A stretch of 64,000 nucleotides of DNA from Roseivirga sp. UBA6052 (lineage in GTDB: Bacteria; Bacteroidota; Bacteroidia; Cytophagales; Cyclobacteriaceae): contig DIYO01000009.1 of the NCBI GenBank assembly GCA_002427755.1, forward strand, positions 809,296 to 873,295, written 5' to 3'. The notes beneath the pieces are model-generated. The model searched no databases. It saw only the letters and a program-made list of their open reading frames with translations, and was not told the origin of the DNA. The position numbers and the translations under genes are program-made. Of this stretch, positions 51,749 to 60,315 are shown piece after piece. Numbering within the stretch: position 1 is the first letter of the stretch; each line of letters begins with the position of its first letter.

Positions 51749-53304
51749 TATGCTTGTAGTTCTATTTCTTCTCCCATCTTATTGTAGAATGTATATTCTG
51801 ACAGGCTAAGTGAACTATCTTTTTCAATTTTCACCCAGGTATGGTGCTTTCTATACCATTGCCATCTTTTGGAGAAAACACCTTTGGTAAAAAAGGCATG
51901 TAAGAATGGATGTACATTAATTGTAAGTCCTTTCTCGTTTTGATGACTTAGCACATAGTCTAGGTTCTTTTCAATTTGGTCTGATACGAGAATCGTAGCA
52001 CTCACTTTTCCAGTACCTCCACATGTAGGGCAGACCTCACGCGTAGTGATATTCATCTCAGGACGAACTCTTTGACGTGTGATTTGCATTAAGCCAAACT
52101 TGGTGATGGGAAGAATGGTGTGCTTAGCACGGTCATCTCCCATAGCTTCTTTCATAAATCGGAAAAGCTCTTTCTTATTATCAGCTTTTCGCATATCTAT
52201 AAAGTCAATGACAACAATACCTCCCATATCTCGGAGTCTTAGTTGTCGCGCAATTTCTTTGGCAGCCTCTAGGTTTACGGCCAATGCTGTTGATTCTTGA
52301 TCTTCACCTGCATTAGACTTGTTACCACTATTCACGTCAATTACGTGAAGTGCTTCAGTATGCTCAATGATGAGATAGCCACCTTTAGGCAGGCTAACAG
52401 ACTTGCCAAATAATGACTTCATCTGTTTTTCAATACCCATAGCCTCGAAAATCTTTGCCTTACCTGTGTATAGCTTGGCTATTTTTTCTTTATCTGGCGC
52501 AATCTTCCCAATGAAGCCTTTTATCTCTTCATGAATCTCCTTATCGTCAGAGATTACACTATCGAAGTTCTCGTTTAGTATATCTCTTAAGAGAGAAGAG
52601 GCTCGATTCATTTCTCCAATCACTTTATCTCTTGGAGAAAGGCCATGAAGTTTTTTGATACCGTCTTTCCAACTGTCGACAAGGTTTCTTAGGTCTTGAT
52701 CGAGTTCGCCAACATTTTTACCCTTGGCTACAGTTCTTATGATTAAGCCAAAGTTCTCAGGCTTAATAGAAGATATTAGACGTAATAGACGTTTACGCTC
52801 TTCGCCATCGGTGATCTTCTTTGAGATATTGATGGCACTAGAGAATGGGACGAGCACCATGTAGCGCCCGGCTATAGACAACTCACAAGTGAGTCGTGGC
52901 CCTTTTGTTGATATAGGTTCCTTAACGACTTGGACGAGAATTTTTTGTCCTTTCGTTAACACTTGGCTCATTTTACCAAGCTTATTGATATCAGGCTCAT
53001 TTTTGAACTTACCTAAACCACCTGTTACGTGCTTGTTGGTAAGGGCCTGTTTTGTATACTTGTTTAAAGACTTGATTTGCGGACCTAAGTCCAGATAATG
53101 TAAGAATGCGTCTTTTTCGTATCCTATATCAATAAATGCAGCATTTAAGCCTGGTACGATCTTCTTGACCGTACCTAGATAAATGTCTCCTACCTTGAAT
53201 TTGCTTTCCTCGTTATCTTGATGGAATTCTACAAGGCCTTTGTCCTTAAGAAGGGCTATACGACTTCCACTTTGAGTTGAATTGATTATTAATTCATTAC
53301 TCAA
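51748..53304 (-). CDS. rng: Ribonuclease E/G family protein
   Basis: TTG start, 518 aa. An S1-like RNA-binding domain occupies ~38-140 (VGDIYLGTVKKIVPGLNAAFIDIGYEKDAFLHY). Catalytic Asp323 (HVIDVNSG) and Asp367/370 (VVIDFIDM) coordinate Mg. The zinc-link CPTCGGTG has Cys425 and Cys428. It processes rRNA and mRNA 5' ends. The order HU, TPR, small basic protein, rng on the minus strand is a compact cluster probably sharing transcription. Confidence 0.95.
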   Translation of the reverse strand: MSNELIINSTQSGSRIALLKDKGLVEFHQDNEESKFKVGDIYLGTVKKIVPGLNAAFIDIGYEKDAFLHYLDLGPQIKSLNKYTKQALTNKHVTGGLGKFKNEPDINKLGKMSQVLTKGQKILVQVVKEPISTKGPRLTCELSIAGRYMVLVPFSSAINISKKITDGEERKRLLRLISSIKPENFGLIIRTVAKGKNVGELDQDLRNLVDSWKDGIKKLHGLSPRDKVIGEMNRASSLLRDILNENFDSVISDDKEIHEEIKGFIGKIAPDKEKIAKLYTGKAKIFEAMGIEKQMKSLFGKSVSLPKGGYLIIEHTEALHVIDVNSGNKSNAGEDQESTALAVNLEAAKEIARQLRLRDMGGIVVIDFIDMRKADNKKELFRFMKEAMGDDRAKHTILPITKFGLMQITRQRVRPEMNITTREVCPTCGGTGKVSATILVSDQIEKNLDYVLSHQNEKGLTINVHPFLHAFFTKGVFSKRWQWYRKHHTWVKIEKDSSLSLSEYTFYNKMGEEIELQA

Positions 53305-53356
53305 TGTGATAGAAATTTAGATTAAGATGCTGAACAATTCAGGAAGAAAAAGTGAA

Positions 53357-53446
53357 TTACTTCTTCTTATGTCTGTTCTTTCTTAGTCTCTTCTTTCTCT
53401 TGTGAGTAGAAATCTTATGTCTTTTTCTTTTTTTACCGCAAGGCAT
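53357..53446 (-). CDS. 29-aa basic protein, AURKAIP1/COX24 (mS38/bS22-like)
   Basis: Tiny ORF (29 codons): MPCGKKRKRHKISTHKRKKR followed by a basic tail. It has 18 Lys/Arg residues and matches the AURKAIP1/COX24 domain, whose mitochondrial member mS38 is a small-subunit ribosomal protein. In Bacteroidota it sits upstream of rng, as here. Likely a ribosomal component. Too short for ordinary ORF calling, but the composition and context are distinctive. Confidence 0.85.
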   Translation of the reverse strand: MPCGKKRKRHKISTHKRKKRLRKNRHKKK

Positions 53447-53466
53447 AATTCAATCTTTTAATGTTT

Positions 53467-54282
53467 TTAACTAATTCTTTCTAAATACTCATTCACAGCG
53501 GTTTGCATCTGCTCACTCGTATCTAATGTTTTCACCTTTTCGAACTGCGCTTTTGCTTTGACATTCTGTCCTGTCTCATAATAGCACACGCCCAAAAAGA
53601 AATTTCCTTCAATATGCTCAGGATAATAGCTAATCAAGGTTTCGAATCTTTGTACCGCATTTTCAAACTGTCCAGTCTGAATTGACATACGACCCATGCT
53701 TACTAAGGCTTTCTCGTTGCTCGGATCACTATCAATGATCTCTCTCAGCATCATAATGCCTTGCATTGGGCTTGTAGAAGAAACATATGTCATGGCCACA
53801 TTATGTTTTATGTCATAATTATTTGGCTCTTTAGCAAGCACTCGATCATAAGCTGATCTCGCTTTTTCTCCCAGCATAGTAATTTTTGCTTGGTCCAAGG
53901 CAAATGTATAAGCCTCGAAGTAAGCGTCACCGGCCTTCTGCCAGTGAGAAACTGTATTAAATGTTTGTGCGTAGCGCTCTGCATAAAATGCGGCACTATC
54001 GTACTTATTAATCTGAATAAAAACCCGCATTAAAGAATCCAATGCTTCCAGATTTTGCTGAATCTGATCTCCCATAATGAGTTTCTTCTTCCAAAACTCA
54101 ACTTTAGGTAGAACATCTTCAGGAATTGCAGAACTATGATCTACAACACCTCCGGGGTTCGATTCGTCAATAAATGCTTGTTCCTCAGCACTGTCATTAT
54201 CAACCACTATTTTCGGTAGGCTATACATGCCTACTACAAGCAGTATTCCCAGAACGACAATTATAATCTGAGATTTATTCAT
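53467..54282 (-). CDS. TPR protein with N-terminal membrane anchor
   Basis: Protein of 271 aa. One membrane segment at ~5-22 (IIIVVLGILLVVGMYSL), a linker, then TPR repeats from ~95 onward, clearest at ~150-255 (NYDIKHNVAMTYVSS, KALVSMGRMSIQTGQFENAVQRFETLIS, GNFFLGVCYYETGQNVKAKAQFEKV). Periplasmic scaffold with unknown partner. Starts 17 bases after HU. Confidence 0.85.
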   Translation of the reverse strand: MNKSQIIIVVLGILLVVGMYSLPKIVVDNDSAEEQAFIDESNPGGVVDHSSAIPEDVLPKVEFWKKKLIMGDQIQQNLEALDSLMRVFIQINKYDSAAFYAERYAQTFNTVSHWQKAGDAYFEAYTFALDQAKITMLGEKARSAYDRVLAKEPNNYDIKHNVAMTYVSSTSPMQGIMMLREIIDSDPSNEKALVSMGRMSIQTGQFENAVQRFETLISYYPEHIEGNFFLGVCYYETGQNVKAKAQFEKVKTLDTSEQMQTAVNEYLERIS

Positions 54283-54299
54283 AAGCCCGTTGGCCTAGT

Positions 54300-54593
54300 T
54301 TAAGACTTAACTTTATCGCTAGTCTTAATTTGTTCAATAAAAACTTTCGAAGGCTTGAAGCTTGGCACAAAGTGCTCATCAATAACAATTGCTGTGTTTT
54401 TAGAAATGTTACGAGCAATTTTCTTAGCTCTTTTCTTATTCACAAAACTTCCAAATCCTCTTACGTAAATGTTTTCTCCTTCAGCCATTGAATCTTTCAC
54501 AACAGCGAAAAGGGTCTCAACAGTTGTAGTTACATCAGATCTATCAATTCCCGTCTTGTCGGCTATCTGATTTATCACATCTGCTTTAGTCAC
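54300..54593 (-). CDS. HU/IHF family DNA-binding protein
   Basis: GTG start, 97 aa. TKADVINQIADKTGIDRSDVTTTVETLF opens, NIYVRGFGSFVNKKRAKKIARNISKNTAIVI is the beta-arm region with DNA-binding Arg/Lys, and the end VPSFKPSKVF is the family's. Nucleoid-associated; bends DNA. First gene of the cluster toward rng and divergent from mutY. Confidence 0.93.
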   Translation of the reverse strand: MTKADVINQIADKTGIDRSDVTTTVETLFAVVKDSMAEGENIYVRGFGSFVNKKRAKKIARNISKNTAIVIDEHFVPSFKPSKVFIEQIKTSDKVKS

Positions 54594-54748
54594 TTGTTAT
54601 CTATTTTAAGTTAAAAATTGCGTAAAAAACTTATTCCCAGTTATTTTGGCCTGCAAAATTAAGGGTTCGAGCCGGATTATAAAACGTTCAGCCTAAAATT
54701 TTAGAAGAGAACATCTCAGTTTGAACAAGTTATAGCTTCGATTACCCT

Positions 54749-55804
54749 TTGGAACGCGAAATCTTTGTAAGTCAATTAATTAAGTGGTACCGCCATAATG
54801 GAAGAGATTTACCATGGCGAAACACCACTGATCCATATAAAATTTGGCTTTCAGAGATCATACTTCAACAGACTAGAATCGTTCAAGGCTTACCTTATTA
54901 CTTTAAGTTTTTAGATACTTTTCCCACTATTAAGGATTTGGCAGAAGCCGAGGAGCAACAGGTTTTAAGACTTTGGCAGGGGTTAGGGTATTATTCTCGA
55001 GCAAGAAACTTGCATGCTTGCTCTAGACAGGTCGTATCAGAATACAATGGAGAGTTTCCTAGCACATATGAAGAATTGCTTAAGCTCAAGGGTGTTGGTA
55101 AATACACTGCTTCAGCGATTGCGTCTTTTGCCTTTGATCAGAACAAGGCAGTTGTAGATGGTAATGTATTCAGGGTACTGAGCAGGGTTTTTGGAATAGA
55201 AGACGATATTGCTGAGGCCAAGACATTCAAAGTATTTGAATCCTTAGCAGATGATTTGGTAAGGGGAAAAAATGCTGCCGCCTTTAATCAAGGCATTATG
55301 GATTTTGGTGCAATCCAGTGCACGCCAAAATCACCGAGCTGTGGTTTGTGTCCTTTTTCAGAGACTTGTGTTGCCTTTAATACTGGGCGGCAAAACCACT
55401 TACCTGTAAAGTCTAAAAAAGTAAAAGTTAAAGAGCGCCATTTTGCTTATCTCATATTTGAGTACAAAGAACAACTCCTTTTGAAAGAAAGAGGTGCGAA
55501 AGACATCTGGCAAGGGCTAAATGATTTTCCATTGATTGAGAGTAAGCAAAGCACGAGTGAAGATGAGGTATTAGGCGAATTAAAAATGGAAGGCTTAATT
55601 CATCTGGATACTTCTGAAATGCATAAGCATGTATTAACGCATCAGAGGATTTTCGCTAAGTTCTTTAGGTTTAAGGTAAATGATTCAGCTAACTTTGCTA
55701 AACTTCAGAATCATTACGGAGCAAGGCCTTATGATATGGACCAGATTGAGTCTTTGCCTAAGCCCATTTTGATTGAGAACTATTGGAAACAAAGCATTTT
55801 ATAA
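54749..55804 (+). CDS. mutY: A/G-specific adenine glycosylase
   Basis: TTG start, 351 aa. The catalytic Glu36 (WLSEIILQQTR) and Asp137 (VVDGNVFRVLSR) are present, as are the HhH motif LKGVGKYTASAIASFAF and the FeS loop CTPKSPSCGLCPFSETC. The C-terminal NUDIX-like domain recognises 8-oxoG (HFAYLIFEYKEQLLLKERGAKDIWQGLNDFP, then HKHVLTHQRI). It removes A opposite 8-oxoG. First gene of mutY-ssb-gldE-gldD-recG, an order known in this phylum. Confidence 0.97.
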   Translation: MEREIFVSQLIKWYRHNGRDLPWRNTTDPYKIWLSEIILQQTRIVQGLPYYFKFLDTFPTIKDLAEAEEQQVLRLWQGLGYYSRARNLHACSRQVVSEYNGEFPSTYEELLKLKGVGKYTASAIASFAFDQNKAVVDGNVFRVLSRVFGIEDDIAEAKTFKVFESLADDLVRGKNAAAFNQGIMDFGAIQCTPKSPSCGLCPFSETCVAFNTGRQNHLPVKSKKVKVKERHFAYLIFEYKEQLLLKERGAKDIWQGLNDFPLIESKQSTSEDEVLGELKMEGLIHLDTSEMHKHVLTHQRIFAKFFRFKVNDSANFAKLQNHYGARPYDMDQIESLPKPILIENYWKQSIL

Positions 55805-55806
55805 TT

Positions 55807-55828
55807 AGATTATTCAAAATAATCTTTT
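55807..55828 (+). terminator. AT-rich hairpin between mutY and ssb
   Basis: Perfect 8-bp arms AGATTATT/AATAATCT (55807-55814 and 55818-55825), a 3-base loop and a short T-run, 2 bases after the mutY stop. Weak terminator or attenuator; ssb may still be partly cotranscribed. Confidence 0.5.
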
Positions 55829-55840
55829 AATAACAATATT

Positions 55841-56281
55841 ATGGCAGGTGTAAATAAAGTAATCCTTGTAGGTAATTTGGGTAAAGACCCAGAGGTAAGA
55901 CATTTAGATAATGGCAGAGCAGTAGCTAATTTCTCTCTGGCTACCAGTGAGACTTATAAGAATAAGCAAGGAGAACGCGTTACCAACACAGAATGGCATA
56001 ATGTTGTGCTTTGGACACCCCTCGCTGAAATCGCTGAACGGTTTTTGAAAAAGGGCAACCAAGTGTATATTGAAGGTAAGTTAACCACTAGATCTTGGGA
56101 TGATCAGGATGGGAATAAGCGTTACACTACGGAAGTAGTGGGCCGCGAAATGACTTTGCTTGGCAGCCCTCAAGGTGGTGGTAATAATATGGGAGGTAGT
56201 GCTCCTAGCGCAGCAAGCGCACCGATGGAAAGTCCGGTATCTAGTATCCCTGAAGACGATTCTGACGATCTTCCATTCTAA
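55841..56281 (+). CDS. ssb: Single-stranded DNA-binding protein
   Basis: 146 aa with the OB fold (NKVILVGNLGKDPEVRHLDNGRAVANFSLATSE, then WHNVVLWTPLAEIAERFLKKGNQVYIEGKL) and a Gly/Ser-rich linker. The acidic C-terminal tip DDSDDLPF, which binds partner proteins, is intact. Followed after 21 bases by gldE. Confidence 0.97.
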   Translation: MAGVNKVILVGNLGKDPEVRHLDNGRAVANFSLATSETYKNKQGERVTNTEWHNVVLWTPLAEIAERFLKKGNQVYIEGKLTTRSWDDQDGNKRYTTEVVGREMTLLGSPQGGGNNMGGSAPSAASAPMESPVSSIPEDDSDDLPF

Positions 56282-56302
56282 TGTTGAACTAAATAGAAAG
56301 TA

Positions 56303-57631
56303 TTGGATCTACCAGCTGACGAACCTGAACCCAGTCTTGCCCTACTAGCGCAATTATCTGAGTTATCTTCTCCTTACATTATCATTAATGCCGTTGCTTT
56401 TGCAGTATTGGTTGTTAGTTCTGCGCTTATCTCTGGATCTGAGGTGGCCTTCTTCTCAATAGATGATCATAAACTCAAGGACCTAAAAGAAGAGGACACT
56501 GCCATTTCAAGAGCAATGCTTTTTCTGCTTGGGCGTAAAAACTATTTATTAGCCACGATATTGATCATGAACAACTTGATCAATATTGCGATCGTAACCC
56601 TTTCTACATTTTTTACATGGTCCATAGTAGGTACCAAAACTACTGAGGGTGCTGTTGTGGTGAGTCTATCTGCTATAGTTACTTTCGTTATTCTCTTTTT
56701 TGGTGAAGTAGTACCTAAGAACTTTGCCAATCAGCATAACGAGAAGTTTGCTCGCTTTACTGTTCGAGGGCTTTTCATATTCGAGAAAATACTAAGACCC
56801 TTTAGTGCAATTCTCATCACCTTTACCAAAGTGATTGAGAACCAAGTAGAGAAAAAAGGACACAATATTACTGTAGACGAGCTGAACCAAGCGCTTGAAA
56901 TTACTACGGGCGATGAGACCACAGAAGAGGAAAAAGGCATTCTTAAAGGCATTGTAAACTTTAGTACGCTAACAGTAAAGCAGGTAATGAAGTCTCGAAT
57001 GGATGTAACGGCCTTCGATATCGAAATGGATTTTCATGAGTTGATGGACAAGATCAACAAAAGTGGATTTTCAAGAATTCCTGTTTACAACGAGACGGTA
57101 GATAAGATTGAAGGCATTCTATATATCAAAGATCTGATAGCTCATATAGAGAAGGAAGATGACTTCAAATGGCAAACGCTTTTAAGACCAGGATTCTTTG
57201 TGCCTGAGAATAAGAAAGTAGATGCCTTATTGAAGGATTTCCAAGAACAACGTGTGCATATGGCCATTGTGGTAGACGAATATGGGGGGACCTCTGGCTT
57301 GATTACCATGGAGGATATCATAGAAGAGATTGTTGGCGAAATAAACGATGAATTCGATGATGAAGACATTGCTTATAACAAACTCGATAACTCAACTTAT
57401 GTATTCGAAGGGAAAACTTCACTGAACGATTTTTGCAAAATTGTGAACGTAGAGGCTAGTACGTTTGACGATGTAAAAGGAGAAAGCGAATCTCTTGGTG
57501 GCCTGTTATTGGAGCTTAATTCAACTTTACCGAGAGCAGGAGAAAAAATCAAATTCGGTCAATTCTTGTTTACAGTAGTAGCAGTAGATTTACGTAGAAT
57601 TAAAAGAGTTAGAGTTCTTATAAAACCTTAG
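56303..57631 (+). CDS. gldE: Gliding motility-associated protein GldE
   Basis: TTG start, 442 aa. CNNM transmembrane domain with four segments (SALISGSEVAFFSIDDHKLKDL is the hallmark), CBS pair (VKQVMKSRMDVTAFDIEMDFHELMDKI, VDEYGGTSGLITMEDIIEEIVGEI), and a CorC/HlyC domain. The known family role is gliding in Flavobacterium, where it supports GldD. Placement before gldD confirms the assignment. Paralogue of the 427-aa CNNM protein at 28.5 kb. Confidence 0.92.
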   Translation: MDLPADEPEPSLALLAQLSELSSPYIIINAVAFAVLVVSSALISGSEVAFFSIDDHKLKDLKEEDTAISRAMLFLLGRKNYLLATILIMNNLINIAIVTLSTFFTWSIVGTKTTEGAVVVSLSAIVTFVILFFGEVVPKNFANQHNEKFARFTVRGLFIFEKILRPFSAILITFTKVIENQVEKKGHNITVDELNQALEITTGDETTEEEKGILKGIVNFSTLTVKQVMKSRMDVTAFDIEMDFHELMDKINKSGFSRIPVYNETVDKIEGILYIKDLIAHIEKEDDFKWQTLLRPGFFVPENKKVDALLKDFQEQRVHMAIVVDEYGGTSGLITMEDIIEEIVGEINDEFDDEDIAYNKLDNSTYVFEGKTSLNDFCKIVNVEASTFDDVKGESESLGGLLLELNSTLPRAGEKIKFGQFLFTVVAVDLRRIKRVRVLIKP

Positions 57632-57634
57632 TGC

Positions 57635-58213
57635 TTGAAAAAGCTTGCTGTACTTATTTTGGTGATATGCTTTGGCCTACTCTCTTGTGAGGAGGTTTAC
57701 TTACCTAAGCCCAAAGGTTTTAATCGCATTGACCTGCCTGAGCCGGCATATCAAATATTACCTGATACTTTTCCTTACGCCTTTAAGTATTCTAAGTATG
57801 CTACATTACAAGCAGATTCAGGTGAAAACGTTGAGCGTTACTGGGTTAATTTGGTATATGAAGATTTTGACGCAATTGTACAATTGACTTATAAGAATTT
57901 GGTAGACCCGAATAACAAGCCTGAAGTTATTTTGAATGAAGCTTTTGAATTAACACAAAGGCATATTATTAGGGCATACTCTATAGACGAAAGCTTAATT
58001 CAGATTCCTAACGGACAAGTGGCTAGCGTAAGTGAACTAGAAGGGGAGGTGCCTACCCAATTTCAGTTCTTTACTAGCGACAGTACCAATCACTTCTTTA
58101 GAGGTGCTTTATATTTTAATACAGCAACCAAAAACGACTCTCTAAAACCAATCATTGAGTATATCAAAGTGGATATTATTGAAATGCTCAATAGTTTCGA
58201 GTGGAAGTATTAA
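57635..58213 (+). CDS. gldD: Gliding motility lipoprotein GldD
   Basis: TTG start, 192 aa. Lipobox GLLSCEE and then the typical GldD opening VYLPKPKGFNRIDLPEPAYQ. The rest is a beta-rich domain with LKPIIEYIKVDIIEMLNSFEWKY at the end. Needed with GldB and others for gliding and type IX secretion in studied species. Starts 3 bases after gldE and is followed by recG after 8 bases. Confidence 0.92.
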   Translation: MKKLAVLILVICFGLLSCEEVYLPKPKGFNRIDLPEPAYQILPDTFPYAFKYSKYATLQADSGENVERYWVNLVYEDFDAIVQLTYKNLVDPNNKPEVILNEAFELTQRHIIRAYSIDESLIQIPNGQVASVSELEGEVPTQFQFFTSDSTNHFFRGALYFNTATKNDSLKPIIEYIKVDIIEMLNSFEWKY

Positions 58214-58221
58214 TTTGACAT

Positions 58222-60315
58222 ATGCCGTCATTCTTCGATACCAGTATCGAATTCTTAAAAGGGGTTGGTCCACAGAAAGCAGCTCTTGTAAGTAAAGAGC
58301 TATCCATATTTAGTTATGGAGATCTTGTGCAGCATTACCCTTTTCGATATGAAGACCGTACCAAGTTTTATAAAACACATGAAGTGCATGGAGACCTTCC
58401 TTTTGTACAGTTAAAAGGTAGAATCTCCGGTTTAGAAACAATAGGAGAGGGAAGAAAGAAAAGGCTTGTTGCCAAGTTTTCTGATGATGAAGGCAGCATT
58501 GAACTGGTTTGGTTTAAGGGGATTCAGTGGGTAAGTAAAAAGCTGAAATTAGGTGTGGATTATGTGGTTTTTGGTAAGCCTGCAGCCTACGGACGAAAGA
58601 TTAACATAGCCCACCCTGAGATTGAAGTGCTTACTACCCAGAATGAGAATGCCGCCTTTCTTCAGCCGGTTTATCATACTTCAGAAAAAATGAAGGCGAA
58701 GTTTTTAGATAGTAAGGCGCTTTCTAAAATGGTTCGCCAAGTGATGCTATTGGCCGAGCAGCATATTCAAGAAACACTTCCGCAAAATCTGATAGATCAA
58801 TTCGGGCTAATTGATAAAAAACTAGCCCTATGGCATATTCATTTTCCGGGGAATAATGAATTGCTAAAAAAGGCACAGTTCAGGCTAAAATTTGAAGAGC
58901 TTTTCTACATTCAGCTGAGGCTTCTCAAACTCAAGATTTCTAGGATTGATAAGTTCAAAGGTCAGGTATTCAACGATTCTTCCTTGCTTACTAAGTTCTA
59001 CAATGAGCACCTGCCTTTTGATTTAACTGGGGCACAAAAGCGCGTAATTAAAGAGATTTATCAGGACATGCGCAGTGGACGACAAATGAATCGCCTGCTT
59101 CAAGGAGATGTGGGTTCGGGTAAAACGATAGTAGCCTTTATCTGTATGCTTTTGGTGGTTTCTAGAGGTGCTCAAGCGACCATGATGGCTCCCACGGAAA
59201 TCTTGGCCGATCAGCATTATGAAGGCTTAAAAGACTTTGCCGAAAGTTTAGGCATCGGTATTGCGAAACTCACCGGATCGTCTAAAACCTCTGAGCGAAA
59301 ACAAATTCATGCAGGACTGCAAGACGGAAGCATTCAAATCTTGGTGGGTACGCATGCTTTGATTGAAGATACGGTTCAGCTCAAGAATCTAGGACTCGCG
59401 ATCATTGATGAACAGCATCGATTTGGTGTGGCTCAAAGAGCTAAGCTCTGGTCCAAAAATGCGGCCGTTTATCCTCACGTCTTAGTGATGACCGCTACAC
59501 CAATACCTAGAACCCTGGCCATGACCGTTTATGGCGATTTAGATGTTTCTGTAATTGATGAGATGCCAAAAGGTAGAAAGCCAATTAAGACTTTACACCA
59601 GTATGATTCTAAGCGATTGGAGGTCTTTGGCTTTATGAAGAAAGAGATAGAAGCTGGGCATCAGATCTATGTAGTTTATCCCTTAATAGAAGAATCTTCA
59701 AAACTGGATCTTAAAGATTTAATGGACGGTTATGAGAGCATTGTGCGTGCTTTCCCTGATTATCATATATCCATTGTTCATGGTAAAATGAAACCTCAAG
59801 ATAAGGACTTTGAGATGCAGCGTTTTGTAAGGCATGAAACACAGATTATGGTGGCCACTACGGTTATTGAAGTAGGTGTTAATGTACCCAATGCGTCAGT
59901 AATGGTAATTGAGAATGCTGAACGTTTTGGACTTGCCCAGTTGCACCAATTGAGAGGTAGAGTTGGGCGAGGAGCAAAGCAATCTTACTGTGTTCTAATG
60001 ACAGACTATAAGTTGAGCAAAGAAGCCCGCACACGCTTAGAGACTATGGTTAAAACCAACAACGGATTTGAAATAGCAGATGTGGACTTAAGACTCCGCG
60101 GACCAGGAGATATAACAGGAACCCAACAAAGTGGGGTATTAGACTTACTTATTGCAGACATCTCTAAAGACACCAAAATCTTACAAGCCGCCAGAAATGC
60201 CGCTACAGATTTATTGGAGCAAGATCCTGATCTTTCTAGACCTGAGAACTACAATATCTTAAGGCATATTCAATCCCTTAAAAAGTCGGTGGTGAATTGG
60301 GGGAGGATATCTTAA
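58222..60315 (+). CDS. recG: ATP-dependent DNA helicase RecG
   Basis: Complete 697-aa RecG. N-terminal wedge OB domain, helicase motifs GDVGSGKT (I), DEQH (II), TATPIPRT (III), and ATTVIEVGVNVPNASVMVIENAERFGLAQLHQLRGRVGRG (V/VI). C-terminal RecG region FEIADVDLRLRGPGDITGTQQSG is intact. It remodels stalled forks and Holliday junctions. Shares 4 bases (TTAA) with the convergent DUF5916 gene. Confidence 0.97.
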   Translation: MPSFFDTSIEFLKGVGPQKAALVSKELSIFSYGDLVQHYPFRYEDRTKFYKTHEVHGDLPFVQLKGRISGLETIGEGRKKRLVAKFSDDEGSIELVWFKGIQWVSKKLKLGVDYVVFGKPAAYGRKINIAHPEIEVLTTQNENAAFLQPVYHTSEKMKAKFLDSKALSKMVRQVMLLAEQHIQETLPQNLIDQFGLIDKKLALWHIHFPGNNELLKKAQFRLKFEELFYIQLRLLKLKISRIDKFKGQVFNDSSLLTKFYNEHLPFDLTGAQKRVIKEIYQDMRSGRQMNRLLQGDVGSGKTIVAFICMLLVVSRGAQATMMAPTEILADQHYEGLKDFAESLGIGIAKLTGSSKTSERKQIHAGLQDGSIQILVGTHALIEDTVQLKNLGLAIIDEQHRFGVAQRAKLWSKNAAVYPHVLVMTATPIPRTLAMTVYGDLDVSVIDEMPKGRKPIKTLHQYDSKRLEVFGFMKKEIEAGHQIYVVYPLIEESSKLDLKDLMDGYESIVRAFPDYHISIVHGKMKPQDKDFEMQRFVRHETQIMVATTVIEVGVNVPNASVMVIENAERFGLAQLHQLRGRVGRGAKQSYCVLMTDYKLSKEARTRLETMVKTNNGFEIADVDLRLRGPGDITGTQQSGVLDLLIADISKDTKILQAARNAATDLLEQDPDLSRPENYNILRHIQSLKKSVVNWGRIS

